This document shows, in pieces, positions 8,120 through 16,159 of a stretch of DNA of 64,000 nt. Numbering within the stretch: position 1 is the stretch's first letter; the number at the start of each line of letters is the position of its first letter. The notes under the pieces are model-generated. The model had not been told where the DNA came from. It searched no databases and worked only from the letters and a program-made list of their open reading frames with translations. Source of the DNA: Olsenella sp. An290 (lineage in GTDB: Bacteria > Actinomycetota > Coriobacteriia > Coriobacteriales > Atopobiaceae); NCBI RefSeq assembly GCF_002159535.1, contig NZ_NFIU01000010.1:1-64000 (forward strand). Direction: 5' to 3'. The translations under genes and the position numbers were made by a program.

Positions 8120-8392
8120 ATGGGGCCGAAGGCTGAAGGGAACGACATGGGCTTTCACTGTAGCGACTGCGTCTTTGCGAGCTTCTCGCTTCACGAGGAG
8201 TCGGGCCTCTACCAGGGGGCGTGCAGCCGCGGCTACACGCTCGCCAACCCGCACGTCCGCGTGAGCCCGGAGTGCCACTTCGCGGAGACCCCCGAGGGGC
8301 TTGTCCCCACGGTCGACCCCTTCGGCGAGGAGTACCTCCGCACGTCCAACGTCTGCGAGCAGTTCCGTCGCCCCCACGACTCCGTCCGCTAG
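8120..8392 (+). CDS. Small cysteine-rich protein, unknown function
   Basis: About 90 residues with five cysteines: a CSDC pair near the N-terminus, then single Cys in GACSRG, PECHF and NVCEQF. This spacing suggests a small metal-binding fold (zinc or iron-sulfur), but I do not recognise the family. Three starts are possible: GTG 8114, ATG 8120 (GGGAGGG directly upstream, chosen) and ATG 8147 (AAGGG upstream, giving MGFHCSDC). A TAGTAT hexamer at 8098-8103 could be a -10 box, which would favour the shorter form. It is followed by the convergent antiterminator gene. Confidence 0.6.
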   Translation: MGPKAEGNDMGFHCSDCVFASFSLHEESGLYQGACSRGYTLANPHVRVSPECHFAETPEGLVPTVDPFGEEYLRTSNVCEQFRRPHDSVR

Positions 8393-8426
8393 GCGAGCGC
8401 GGCCCGGGGGTTCTTCTCGCCGGGGT

Positions 8427-9272
8427 CTAGCGCTCGCCGGCCACGCGCGCCACGTGCATGGCCAGGTAGCCAATCTCGAGCGCGCTCACGTCCTTCCCAA
8501 GAAGAACCTCCACCTCGGCGCAGACCGCCTGGGCGGTGCGGTAGCTCTGGGGCGCCTCGCTGCGGATCATCTCGTTGACGTCGATGGAGAGCCGCTCGTC
8601 GCGCATGATGCGCGTGACCATGTACTTCACGTGGGTCATGAGGCGGTTGTAGTCCATCGAGGAGACGTCGATCGGGGCCCCGGTGAGCCGCTCGACCGCA
8701 TCGATGCACGCGCGCGTGAGCTGGGCCACCTGCATGGCCTGCTCGACGTGGCCGGAGTCGAGCGCGGAGTGGACGTGCAGGGCCACGAGCCCCGTCTCGT
8801 CGTCCCCCAGGGTCACGCCGAGCTGGCGCTCGAGCTCCGAGACGCCGCGGCGCGCGGTCTCGAACTCGCGGGGGAAGAGCGCGCGGATGTCCTCGGTGAG
8901 CGGGTTGGAGAGGGCCCCGCCGTCGCGCACGCGCGTGACGGCAAAGGCGAGGTGGTCGGCAAGGGGAAGCAGCATGTTGGGGTCGACGGCCCCAAAGGTC
9001 GCCCGCGCGTCCTCGAGGATGCCCTCGGCCACGTCGAGGACGGCCGGGTCGATGCGCTCGACGAGCTCGCGCGGGGTGCCGCGGCCGTCGACCTGCTGCG
9101 TGAGGAGGTAGAGCTGGAGGTCGCCCGCGCCGGCAAGGCCCTCGCGCCCCACGCGCTCCCCCGGCTTGCGCCCAAAGCCCACGCCCCGGCCGACGACCAG
9201 GTACTCGCGGCCGTCCTCCATGTCAAAGGCGAGCAGGGCGTTGTGGTTGAGCGGCCTCGTGACGCGAAACAT
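8427..9272 (-). CDS. licT: LicT/BglG-family transcriptional antiterminator
   Basis: 281 residues, the standard length. Residues 1-56 are the CAT RNA-binding domain (VTRPLNHNALLAF), followed by two PTS regulation domains; conserved His are seen in PLADHLAF, LVALHVHSAL, LMTHVKYM and YLAMHVARV. These proteins bind a RAT hairpin in the leader RNA and prevent termination when their PRDs are dephosphorylated by the cognate EII. The gene lies 78 bases downstream of the EIICBA PTS gene in the same operon, and a matching RAT is seen in that gene's leader (11665-11694), so it very likely controls its own operon by substrate-induced antitermination. Confidence 0.92.
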   Translation of the reverse strand: MFRVTRPLNHNALLAFDMEDGREYLVVGRGVGFGRKPGERVGREGLAGAGDLQLYLLTQQVDGRGTPRELVERIDPAVLDVAEGILEDARATFGAVDPNMLLPLADHLAFAVTRVRDGGALSNPLTEDIRALFPREFETARRGVSELERQLGVTLGDDETGLVALHVHSALDSGHVEQAMQVAQLTRACIDAVERLTGAPIDVSSMDYNRLMTHVKYMVTRIMRDERLSIDVNEMIRSEAPQSYRTAQAVCAEVEVLLGKDVSALEIGYLAMHVARVAGER

Positions 9273-9302
9273 GCGACCTCCCTCGCGCGGGTTCGTGCGG
9301 GA

Positions 9303-9336
9303 CCGCCCCCGTCGGGTCCCAGTCCGACGGGGGCGG
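9303..9336 (-). other. 13-bp perfect hairpin between ptsG-like and licT genes
   Basis: Arms 9303-9315 and 9324-9336 pair perfectly (CCGCCCCCGTCGG). There is no T-run on either strand, so it may protect an mRNA end or lower licT expression relative to the transporter. Confidence 0.6.
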
Positions 9337-9350
9337 CAAAACGTTGGGCG

Positions 9351-11498
9351 CTACGCCTCGTAGATATCGACGGCGAGCAGGTCGTCTCCCTCGTTCACCC
9401 GGCCAAAGGCCAGCTGGCGCACCCGATGCGTCTCGTCGACGCTGGTCACGAGCACGGGCGTGGAGACGCTCGGCGCGTGCTCGCGGATGAAGTCGAGGTC
9501 GAACGTCAACAGTCTATCACCGCGCTTGACCTCGTCGCCCGCGCTCACGTGGGCGGTAAAGCCCTCGCCGCCCAGCTTGACGGTGTCGATTCCCACGTGG
9601 AGCAGAAGCTCGGTGCCGTCGGGGAGGGCCAGGCCCACGGCGTGCTTGGTCTCAAAGACAAACCCGACGGTGGCGTCGCAGGGCGCGACGAGCTCGCCGC
9701 GGGCCGGGACGACGCAGGCGCCGTCGCCCATCATCTTGCCCGCGAAGACGGGGTCGGGGCAGGCGTCGAGGGAGAGCGCCTCGCCGGCGAGCGGGCTTCC
9801 CAGCACGACGGTGCGGACGGGCTCGTGCTCCGGCCCCTCGGCGGGCGCGTCCTCGTTGGAGGGGGCTTCCGCCGCGGCCTGGGCCCCCGCGTCCGCGGGG
9901 AGCGTGGCGAGGTACGCCTCGAGGTTGGTCTTGATGACGTTGACCTGCGGGCCGTAGACGACCTGCACGCCCTCGCCACGCTGGATCACGCCGGCGGCGC
10001 CGGTGGCCTTGAGCCGACCCTCGCTGACGAGCGCGCCGTCGTGCACGGTCACACGCAGGCGCGTCGCGCAGCAGTCGACGTCGCGGATGTTGGCCGCGCC
10101 GCCCAGGCCCGCCGTGATCTCGGCGGAGCGCTCGTCGCCGCCCGGCGTCGCGGACTCGGCCTCCGCGCCCTCCTTGCGGGCGTTGTAGTCGGCCTTGGTG
10201 TAGAGCTTGGTCTCGGCGTCGCCCTCCTCGCGCCCGGGCGTCTTGAAGTCAAAGCGGGCGATGAGGAAGCGGAACAGCAGGTAGTACGCGGCAAAGAACG
10301 CCAGGCCCAGCGGGATGAGCAGAAGCCAGCTCGTCTTGTCGTTGCCCTGCAGGATGCCAAACATGAAGAGGTCGAGGAACCCGCCGGAGAAGGTGAGGCC
10401 CACGGTGATGTTGAGCAGGTAGCAGAGCATGTAGGCAAGGCCCGCAAAGACGGCGGAGATGCCAAAGAGCAGGGGCGCCACAAACAGGAAGGAGAACTCG
10501 AGCGGCTCGGTGATGCCGGTGAGCATGGACGTCAGGGCCGCGGAGAGCAGGAGCCCGCCCACGACCTTCTTGCGGTCGCTCTTGGCCGCCTGGTACATGG
10601 CGAGGGCAGCTCCCGGGAACGCAAAGATGTAGAGCACGAACTCACCGGTGAAGCACCAGGTGCCGGCCGTCGAGAAGTGCGTCACGGTGGGGTCGGCGAG
10701 CTGCGCGAAGAAGATGTTCTGCGCGCCGTAGACCATCTGCCCGGCGACCTCCATGGAGCCGCCCACGGCGGTCTGCCAGAACGGGAGGTAGAAGACGTGG
10801 TGCAGGCCAAAGGGGATGAGCAGGCGCTTGATCATGCCAAAGAGGAACACGCCCACGGGACCGGCGCTGGAGACGGCGTAGCCGAGGGCGTTGATGCCCT
10901 GCTGGACCGGCTGCCACACGAAGAACATGGCGATGCCCACAAAGGTGAACACGACGGTGGAGATGATGGGCACGAAGCGCGACCCGCCAAAGAAGGAGAG
11001 CGCCTGCGGCAGCTCGATCTTGTAGAAGCGGTTGTGGAGCGCGGAGGTGCCCAGGCCCACGATGATGCCGCCGAAGGCGCCCATCTGCAGGGACGTGATG
11101 CCGAGCACGCTTGCCGTGGCGCCCTCCATGAACTGCTCGACGCCGCCCGTGACGTCGATCATGGCCGATATGGCCGAGTGCATGACAAGAAACGCCACGG
11201 CGGCCGAGAGCGCGGCAACCTCCTTCTCGGCGCGCGCCATGCCAATGGCCACGCCCACGGCGAAGATGAGCGGGAGGTTGTCAAAGATCACGCCGCCGCA
11301 GGCAGAGAGGACCGTGAAGATGTCCCAGGGGATGGTCCCGGGTCCCATGAGGCCGAGCAGGTTGTACGTGGCGAGCGTGGTCTCGTTGGTGAACGAGCTG
11401 CCCAGGCCCATGAGCAGGCCTGCCACGGGCAGCACCGCGATGGGGAGCATGAACGAGCGCCCCACGCGCTGAAGGATGCCGAAAATCTTGTCCTTCAT
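9351..11498 (-). CDS. PTS EIICBA, glucose/N-acetylglucosamine family
   Basis: 715 residues. The IIC domain covers about 1-425 (starts KIFGILQRVGRSFMLPIAVL, contains GITEPLEFSF), the IIB domain about 445-530 with phosphocysteine C477 in CCATRLR, and the IIA domain about 570-715 with active His H634 in LLLHVGIDTV. The enzyme takes up and phosphorylates a hexose in one step using PEP via HPr. The order C-B-A and IIC sequence place it with glucose, GlcNAc or maltose transporters; the LicT-type control hints at a glucoside, so substrate is open. The start at 11498 follows AAGGAGG; upstream in-frame codons fall in the leader. It is first in the operon with licT. Confidence 0.9.
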   Translation of the reverse strand: MKDKIFGILQRVGRSFMLPIAVLPVAGLLMGLGSSFTNETTLATYNLLGLMGPGTIPWDIFTVLSACGGVIFDNLPLIFAVGVAIGMARAEKEVAALSAAVAFLVMHSAISAMIDVTGGVEQFMEGATASVLGITSLQMGAFGGIIVGLGTSALHNRFYKIELPQALSFFGGSRFVPIISTVVFTFVGIAMFFVWQPVQQGINALGYAVSSAGPVGVFLFGMIKRLLIPFGLHHVFYLPFWQTAVGGSMEVAGQMVYGAQNIFFAQLADPTVTHFSTAGTWCFTGEFVLYIFAFPGAALAMYQAAKSDRKKVVGGLLLSAALTSMLTGITEPLEFSFLFVAPLLFGISAVFAGLAYMLCYLLNITVGLTFSGGFLDLFMFGILQGNDKTSWLLLIPLGLAFFAAYYLLFRFLIARFDFKTPGREEGDAETKLYTKADYNARKEGAEAESATPGGDERSAEITAGLGGAANIRDVDCCATRLRVTVHDGALVSEGRLKATGAAGVIQRGEGVQVVYGPQVNVIKTNLEAYLATLPADAGAQAAAEAPSNEDAPAEGPEHEPVRTVVLGSPLAGEALSLDACPDPVFAGKMMGDGACVVPARGELVAPCDATVGFVFETKHAVGLALPDGTELLLHVGIDTVKLGGEGFTAHVSAGDEVKRGDRLLTFDLDFIREHAPSVSTPVLVTSVDETHRVRQLAFGRVNEGDDLLAVDIYEA

Positions 11499-11602
11499 GA
11501 ACGCCTCCTTGTTCTCGCACCCTCTCGGGTGCCGTCGTCGGCCCGAAGGCCCCTGTCGCGCGGCTCGGGGAGGCGTGGTGGGGGAGTGCGTGCCCGGGCA
11601 TG

Positions 11603-11694
11603 AAAAAAGCACCGACCACCGACATGCGTCCCGCGGCGCACCCAGCGCCGCCGTACGAGCCGAAGGTTAGTGCCTGCCTACCAGTAACACGCCC
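11603..11694 (-). promoter_or_regulatory. RAT antiterminator site and overlapping leader terminator
   Basis: On the minus strand 11694-11665 reads GGGCGTGTTACTGGTAGGCA then GGCACTAACC, a close match to the LicT/BglG ribonucleic antiterminator consensus (GTTACTG...GCAGGCAAAACC). Its 3' part GCACTAACC can pair, with one mismatch and one wobble, with GGTCGGTGC at 11617-11609, followed by six T (11608-11603). The two structures are mutually exclusive, as in the bgl/lic paradigm. A stable hairpin (GCGGCGC/GCGCCGC) lies between them. Confidence 0.88.
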
Positions 11695-11789
11695 TGTCTA
11701 TGCGATTCGGCCGCTATTTTCTCGTGACGTGCCCCGCCTGTCTTGCGCGGGGCGGCAAACGGTCGGTCCAGGTCCGTGAGCGGCAGATT

Positions 11790-11816
11790 GTGGAAAGGGG
11801 ACAGTCCCTTTTCCAC
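11790..11816. repeat. GGGGACAG-type palindrome
   Basis: A 27-bp near-perfect palindrome GTGGAAAGGGGACAGTCCC followed by TTTTCCAC. It belongs to the same dispersed family as 14638-14666 and 22093-22123, and directly abuts a displaced GH32 gene fragment. Confidence 0.8.
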
Positions 11817-11817
11817 G

Positions 11818-11901
11818 CTCTTCGGCGCGGGCGACGAGGTCCGCGTGGAGGCGCCCGGGTCGACGGGCTCGCTCTGGGAGATGCGCGGGCTCACGGTCGA
11901 G
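11818..11901 (+). pseudogene. Displaced 3' remnant of a GH32 (sucrose hydrolase) gene
   Basis: These 84 bases repeat the last part of the GH32 gene at 15897-15983: the first 31 bases (encoding LFGAGDEVRV) are identical and the end (MRG.TVE) is nearly so, with divergence between them. No upstream part is present. It stops next to the stop codon of the LacI-type gene and is preceded by the same palindrome that precedes the GH32 locus, which suggests a duplication or rearrangement at the repeat. Confidence 0.75.
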
Positions 11902-11903
11902 CC

Positions 11904-12911
11904 TCAGCGCCCGGCGGCCTTTCCGGCGTCGCGGACGCTCTCGCCCTCGACGAAGGTGTAGCCGATGAGCTGCGTCTTGCTCACGGGCTCGCCGGCGCGC
12001 ATCCGGAGCACGGTGTCCGCGCACACGCAGGCGGCGGACTCCACGTCAAAGCGGACCGTGGTGAGCGGCGGCGTGACCACCTCGGAGGTGTCGTAGGCGC
12101 CAAAGCCCGTGACCGAGACGTCCTCCGGGATGCGCACGCCCAGCTCGCGCGCCGCCTTGTAGACGCCGTAGGCGATGCGGTCCGTGGCGCACAGCAGCGC
12201 CTCGGGCCGGTCCTTCTCGCCCAGGACGCGCCGCGCGACCGCGTAGGCGGTGGGGTAGGTGAAGTCGGCCGTGTAGACGCGGACGTCGTCCACGCCGCCC
12301 GCGCGCAGCCCCTCGGCTACGGCGTCGCGGCGGGTCTGGCCCACGGCCACGTCGCGCTCGTCCACCCAGAGCAGGCCCGCCGAGCGGATGCCGCGCTCCG
12401 CCACATAGGCGCCGAGCGCCCGCCCGGCGCTCTGGTTGTCGTCGAGGACGGAGACGCCGTGCTCAAAGACCTGGCCCATGAAGACCACGGGCTTGTCGAT
12501 GCTCTCCACGGCCTCGCGGTGCGCGTCGGTGATGTAGGTGGAGATGATCACGATGCCGTCCACGTTCATCGCGGCCAGGTTGGTGATGCTCGCCACCTCG
12601 AGGTCGAGGTCGCCCTCGGTGTTGATGATGAGCGGCGTGTAGCCCTTGGTGCGCAGGTACTTGTCCATGGCCGTCATGACGCGCGGCGTGACCGTGGAGT
12701 CAAAGCCGGGCAGGATGATGCCCATGATGTTGCTCTGCTTGGCGTTGAGGCGGGCGAACTGGTTGGACTCGTAGCGGTAGTGGCGGATGGCGCGCCTGAT
12801 GCTCTTGGCGGTCTCCTCGCGGACGGGGCTGCCGTTGAGGAAGCGCGAGACGGTGCTCTTTGAGACGCCCGCCATCCGTGCCACGTCGTTGATCGTCGCC
12901 CGCTTGCCCAT
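11904..12911 (-). CDS. scrR: LacI-family repressor, probable sucrose operon regulator
   Basis: 335 residues. Residues 3-50 hold the LacI helix-turn-helix (TINDVARMAGVSKSTVSRFLNG), followed by the hinge and a periplasmic-binding-protein-like effector domain (about 60-330; IIPxxDS-like start GIILPGFDSTVTP, later SVTGFGAYD). It is divergent from the sucrose-type PTS gene, and four inverted repeats of the form GAACCGGTTC lie between them, so it very likely represses both directions and is released by sucrose-6-phosphate or fructose. The gene begins at ATG 12911. Target assignment rests on the neighbours. Confidence 0.85.
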   Translation of the reverse strand: MGKRATINDVARMAGVSKSTVSRFLNGSPVREETAKSIRRAIRHYRYESNQFARLNAKQSNIMGIILPGFDSTVTPRVMTAMDKYLRTKGYTPLIINTEGDLDLEVASITNLAAMNVDGIVIISTYITDAHREAVESIDKPVVFMGQVFEHGVSVLDDNQSAGRALGAYVAERGIRSAGLLWVDERDVAVGQTRRDAVAEGLRAGGVDDVRVYTADFTYPTAYAVARRVLGEKDRPEALLCATDRIAYGVYKAARELGVRIPEDVSVTGFGAYDTSEVVTPPLTTVRFDVESAACVCADTVLRMRAGEPVSKTQLIGYTFVEGESVRDAGKAAGR

Positions 12912-12931
12912 GTCCCTCGCCGTGTTCGCTC

Positions 12932-13170
12932 GAATCGGTTCTTCGAGAGATGATTATGACAGAACGCGGGTTTGCCGCCGCATCCAGCGAGCTGATTCAC
13001 CGTTTCTATCCCATCGGGCGCCCTGCTTTCCGTATTTCTCAACTATATGCGGAACCGATTCCGTACACGTTGAGCTTTGCACCGTTCGCCGGTAAAACGC
13101 GGTTCATTCGGTGACGCGATTCTATAGTGATGCTGTAAATAGAACCGGTTCTAGTAAAACCGGTTTCAAG
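12932..13170. promoter_or_regulatory. Divergent scrR-scrA control region with four LacI-type operators
   Basis: Four palindromes share the core AACCGGTT or a one-base variant: GAATCGGTTC (12932-12941), GGAACCGATTCC (13051-13062), AGAACCGGTTCT (13141-13152) and AAACCGGTTT (about 13157-13166). The first is close to the repressor start; the last two flank the region after a possible -10 TATAGT (13123-13128). This layout fits autorepression of scrR, repression of scrA and possible looping over about 200 bp. Confidence 0.8.
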
Positions 13171-13197
13171 AAAGAGGACGAGGTAAGCGAGAAGAAC

Positions 13198-14637
13198 GTG
13201 GCAGATCAGAGCAAACAGGAGAGATACCTGGCGATCACCAAGCGGATCGTGGAGCTCGTGGGCGGCAAGGAGAACATCCAGGCCTCCATGCACTGCGCGA
13301 CGCGCCTGTGCGTGGTCCTCAAGGACTACGACGGCATCAACACGGACGACTTTGACAACGTGGACATGGCCAAGGGCGCCTTCTTTGCGGGCAACCAGCT
13401 CCAGATCATCTTTGGCGCGGGCCTCGTGAACGAGATCTACGAGGTCTTTGCGGACTACACCGGGACGGCCGGCAAGTCCATGGCCGAGGTCAAGGAGGTC
13501 GCGGCCCAGAAGATGAACCCCGTCCAGGCGGTCATCAAGTCGCTCAGTGACGTCTTCATCGAGATCATGCCCGGCATCCTCGCCGCGGCCCTGCTCTCCG
13601 GCCTCACGGGCGTCCTCTCCCAGTGGGACGTCGTCGAGAGCAACGCCACGCTCGCCGGCATCAACCGCCTCGTGAGCCTGGCCTCGAGCGGCGTCTTCTC
13701 CATCCTGCCGCTCGCCGTCACCTACTCCGCGTGCAAGCGCTATGGCGGACGTCCGATCCTGGGCCTCGTGATGGGCGCCATCATGCTCTCCAACAGCCTG
13801 GCCGACGCCTACGCCGCCGCGCAGGGCACCGTCGACGTGGAGACCATCAGCCTGTTTGGCTTCAACGTCGAGCTCGTGGGCTTCCAGGGCGGCATTATCA
13901 TCGCCCTCATGATGGGCTTCGTGGTGGCAAAGCTCGACAAGTTCTTCGAGAAGGTCATCCCCGACGTGGTGAAGCTGCTCTTCTCGCCCATGTGCACGGT
14001 GCTCATCTCCACGTTCCCGCTGTTCCTGGTCATCGGCCCCATCGGCCGCGCGCTCTCCAACGGCCTCACCTATGGCCTCCTCTGGCTTACCCAGAACGTC
14101 GGCCTGCTCGGCTACATGATCTTCGCCGGCGTCCAGCAGCTCATCGTCATCACCGGCCTGCACCACATGTTCGGCGCCGTGGAGGCCACGCTGCTCGCCG
14201 ACCCGGCCATCGGCAACGACTTCCTGAACCCGCTCATGTCCGTGGCTCTCATGGGCCAGGGCGGCGCCGTCCTCGGCTACATGGTCCTGCACATCAAGAG
14301 CGCCAAGACCAAGGAGCTCTGCATCCCGTCCTTCATCTCCACGCTCTTTGGCATCTCCGAGCCCGCCATCTTCGGCGTCAACCTCCGCTGGAAGTTCCCG
14401 CTCGTGGCCGGCTGCATCGGTGGCGCGGTGGCTGGCGCCTACGTCTTCCTCTCCGGCGTCACGGCCCTCGGCTTTGGCACCACGGCCCTGCCCGGCCTTG
14501 CGATCTGCGACCCGGTGAGCAACGGCATCTTTGGCTCCAACGGCTACGTGAACTACATCATCGCCCACGTCATCGCGCTGGGCATCGGTCTCGTGCTCAC
14601 CGTCGTCTTTGGCAAGGTGACCGAGCGCAAGGCCTAG
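13198..14637 (+). CDS. scrA: PTS sucrose-family EIIBC
   Basis: 479 residues. The IIB domain (about 1-85) has phosphocysteine C33 in MHCATRLCVV; the IIC domain follows (about 105-475) with GITGLHH-like ITGLHHMFGAVE and GISEPAIFGVNLR motifs typical of sucrose/trehalose transporters. It imports and phosphorylates the sugar; the phosphate comes from a separate EIIA, and none is fused here. The GTG at 13198 is chosen because the frame upstream runs through operator sequence and GAGGT lies upstream; the spacing is not ideal. It is divergent from the LacI-type repressor and followed by a GH32 hydrolase gene. Confidence 0.88.
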   Translation: MADQSKQERYLAITKRIVELVGGKENIQASMHCATRLCVVLKDYDGINTDDFDNVDMAKGAFFAGNQLQIIFGAGLVNEIYEVFADYTGTAGKSMAEVKEVAAQKMNPVQAVIKSLSDVFIEIMPGILAAALLSGLTGVLSQWDVVESNATLAGINRLVSLASSGVFSILPLAVTYSACKRYGGRPILGLVMGAIMLSNSLADAYAAAQGTVDVETISLFGFNVELVGFQGGIIIALMMGFVVAKLDKFFEKVIPDVVKLLFSPMCTVLISTFPLFLVIGPIGRALSNGLTYGLLWLTQNVGLLGYMIFAGVQQLIVITGLHHMFGAVEATLLADPAIGNDFLNPLMSVALMGQGGAVLGYMVLHIKSAKTKELCIPSFISTLFGISEPAIFGVNLRWKFPLVAGCIGGAVAGAYVFLSGVTALGFGTTALPGLAICDPVSNGIFGSNGYVNYIIAHVIALGIGLVLTVVFGKVTERKA

Positions 14638-14666
14638 CGTGGAAAAGTGACAGTCCCTTTTCCACG
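14638..14666. repeat. GGGGACAG-type palindrome
   Basis: A 29-bp palindrome CGTGGAAAAGTGACAGTCCC then TTTTCCACG directly after the scrA stop codon. Same family as 11790-11816 and 22093-22123. Confidence 0.8.
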
Positions 14667-14673
14667 CCGCACG

Positions 14674-14702
14674 GGCGCCCCTCCTGCCGGAGGAGGGGCG
14701 CC
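14674..14702 (+). terminator. GC-rich hairpin between scrA and GH32 gene
   Basis: Stem GGCGCCCCTCCT paired with AGGAGGGGCGCC, loop GCCGG. No T-run, so it is more likely an mRNA-stabilising or attenuating hairpin than an efficient terminator. Confidence 0.5.
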
Positions 14703-14734
14703 TCCCTGCATCAGAATGTCCCTGGGAGGAAACC

Positions 14735-15986
14735 ATGGAGAACCCCGGATACGCAGAGCGGGCCGCGGACGCCCGCGCGCGCATGGCGGCGCGCGAGGTG
14801 GCCCGCCCGACCTTTCACCTGACGCCGACCGCCGGCACGCTCGCCGACCCCAACGGCCTTGTCCAGGTGGGGGACACCTACCACGTGATGCACATCGAGA
14901 GCCCGCTCGCCTGCGAGGTCGAGGGGCGCACGCCCTGCGTGTGGGCGCACTGGACCACGCGCGACTTCGTGCGCTGGCACCGCGAGCCTGGACGCCGAGA
15001 TGACGCGCTTTGGCGAGAAGCGCCTGCTCATGACCAACGACGACTTCCCGGCCTCGATGACCCAGCACGTGCGCGACCCGCAGGTGATCGAGCGCGACGG
15101 GGCAACGTGTATGCTGCTCGGCGCGCGGACGCGCGAGGACGTGGGCTGCGTGCTGGTCTATCGCGGCGACGACCTCGCGCACTTCTCGCTCGCGAACACG
15201 CTGGAGACGGCCGAGAAGTTCGGCTACATGTGGGAGTGCCCGGACCTGGTGACGCTTGGCGGGCACGACTTCCTGCTCTGCTGCCCGCAGGGCATCCCGC
15301 ACGAGGCCCACCGCTTCCAGAACGCGCACCAGTGCGGCTACTTTGCGCTGGACGGCGACTTTGCGAGCGACGCCGCGGTGGGGGAGTTCCGGCAGTGGGA
15401 CTTTGGCTTCGACCTCTACGCGGCGCGCACGCTCAAGGGCGCGGACCGGACGCTGCTCATCGGCTGGCTGGGCATGGCGGAGACCGCCTACGGCACCACG
15501 CCGAGCCGCGCGGACGGTTGGGATCAGGTCATCGCGATGCCGCGCGAGCTCTCGTGGGAGAACGGGCGCATCTACCAGCGGCCGGTCCGTGAGATGGCGC
15601 GGCTGCGCGGGGAGGGGACGGCCTTCTCGGGCGCGGCGTCCTTCCGTGGCCGCCACGTCGAGCTGGACGTTGAGGTTGAGCCGGGGACGCCCCTCGAGCT
15701 GCGGCTGCGCGAGGACTGCGCGCTCACGTACGACCCGGACTCGGGCGAGCTCGTGCTGCGCATGGGCCCTGTCTGCGGCGCGGGGCGCGACGAGCGTCGG
15801 ATGCTGCTGGGCGAGCTCACGCGGCTGCAGGCCTTCGTGGACGACACCACGCTCGAGGTCTTTGTCAACGACGGCTGGGCCACCATGACGAGCCGCCTCT
15901 TCGGCGCGGGCGACGAGGTCCGCGTGGTGCGGCTGGACGGAACGGGAACGTTCTGGCCGATGCGCGGGTTCACGGTCGAGGGGTAG
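14735..15986 (+). pseudogene. scrB: GH32 sucrose-6-phosphate hydrolase, frameshifted and internally deleted
   Basis: Two frames together give a GH32 enzyme. The first (from 14735) carries DPNG at the nucleophile site, but the preceding residues read TLA where the family has W-[ML]-N, and runs to TTRDFVRWHREP near 14992. The second frame resumes about there and continues from MTRFGEKRLL through QHVRDPQV (RDP motif) and MWECPDL (EC motif, acid/base Glu) to a C-terminal beta-sandwich ending at 15986. Between HREP and GEKRLL the family normally has about 60-70 residues (including the SGSA strand) that are missing. So there is a deletion plus a frame change, and the product is unlikely to hydrolyse sucrose-6-phosphate. 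A sequencing or assembly error cannot be excluded. Confidence 0.8.
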
Positions 15987-16079
15987 GCCGCCCGCTCGAA
16001 ACCCCCGGCGTTCTGCGCGGCGTCCTTCTCGCCACCTTTGGCCTTGCGAGAAGGACGGCGCGCACCGCACGGCATTGAC

Positions 16080-16118
16080 GCAAAGAAGGCGCCGCCCGAC
16101 GCAATGCCGGGCGGCGCT
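16080..16118 (-). terminator. Terminator-like hairpin after mscL
   Basis: A 10-bp perfect stem (GCGCCGCCCG, 16089-16098 with 16108-16117), nine-base loop, followed on the minus strand by the weak T-rich tail CTTCTTTG. It lies between the convergent GH32 and mscL genes. Confidence 0.6.
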
Positions 16119-16159
16119 CATGAGCATCTGTCCTGTCGCCTTTGTCAGGCGCGTCGGGA

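Larger units (their letters stand above)
11499..11903. other. Gene-free stretch: PTS leader, palindrome and GH32 remnant
   Basis: From right to left it holds the tail-end remnant of a GH32 gene (11818-11901), a palindromic repeat (11790-11816), the likely PTS promoter around 11700-11785, the RAT/terminator (11603-11694) and the PTS ribosome binding site. No intact gene. Confidence 0.7.

Noticed and set aside
8301-11603. Long plus-strand frame opposite licT and the PTS gene
   Set aside because: Antisense to two genes with clear motifs; no recognisable domain.
14735-15592. First frame of the GH32 gene read as a complete 285-residue protein
   Set aside because: After about residue 87 it leaves the GH32 frame and becomes Arg/Gly-rich nonsense; the true continuation is in another frame.
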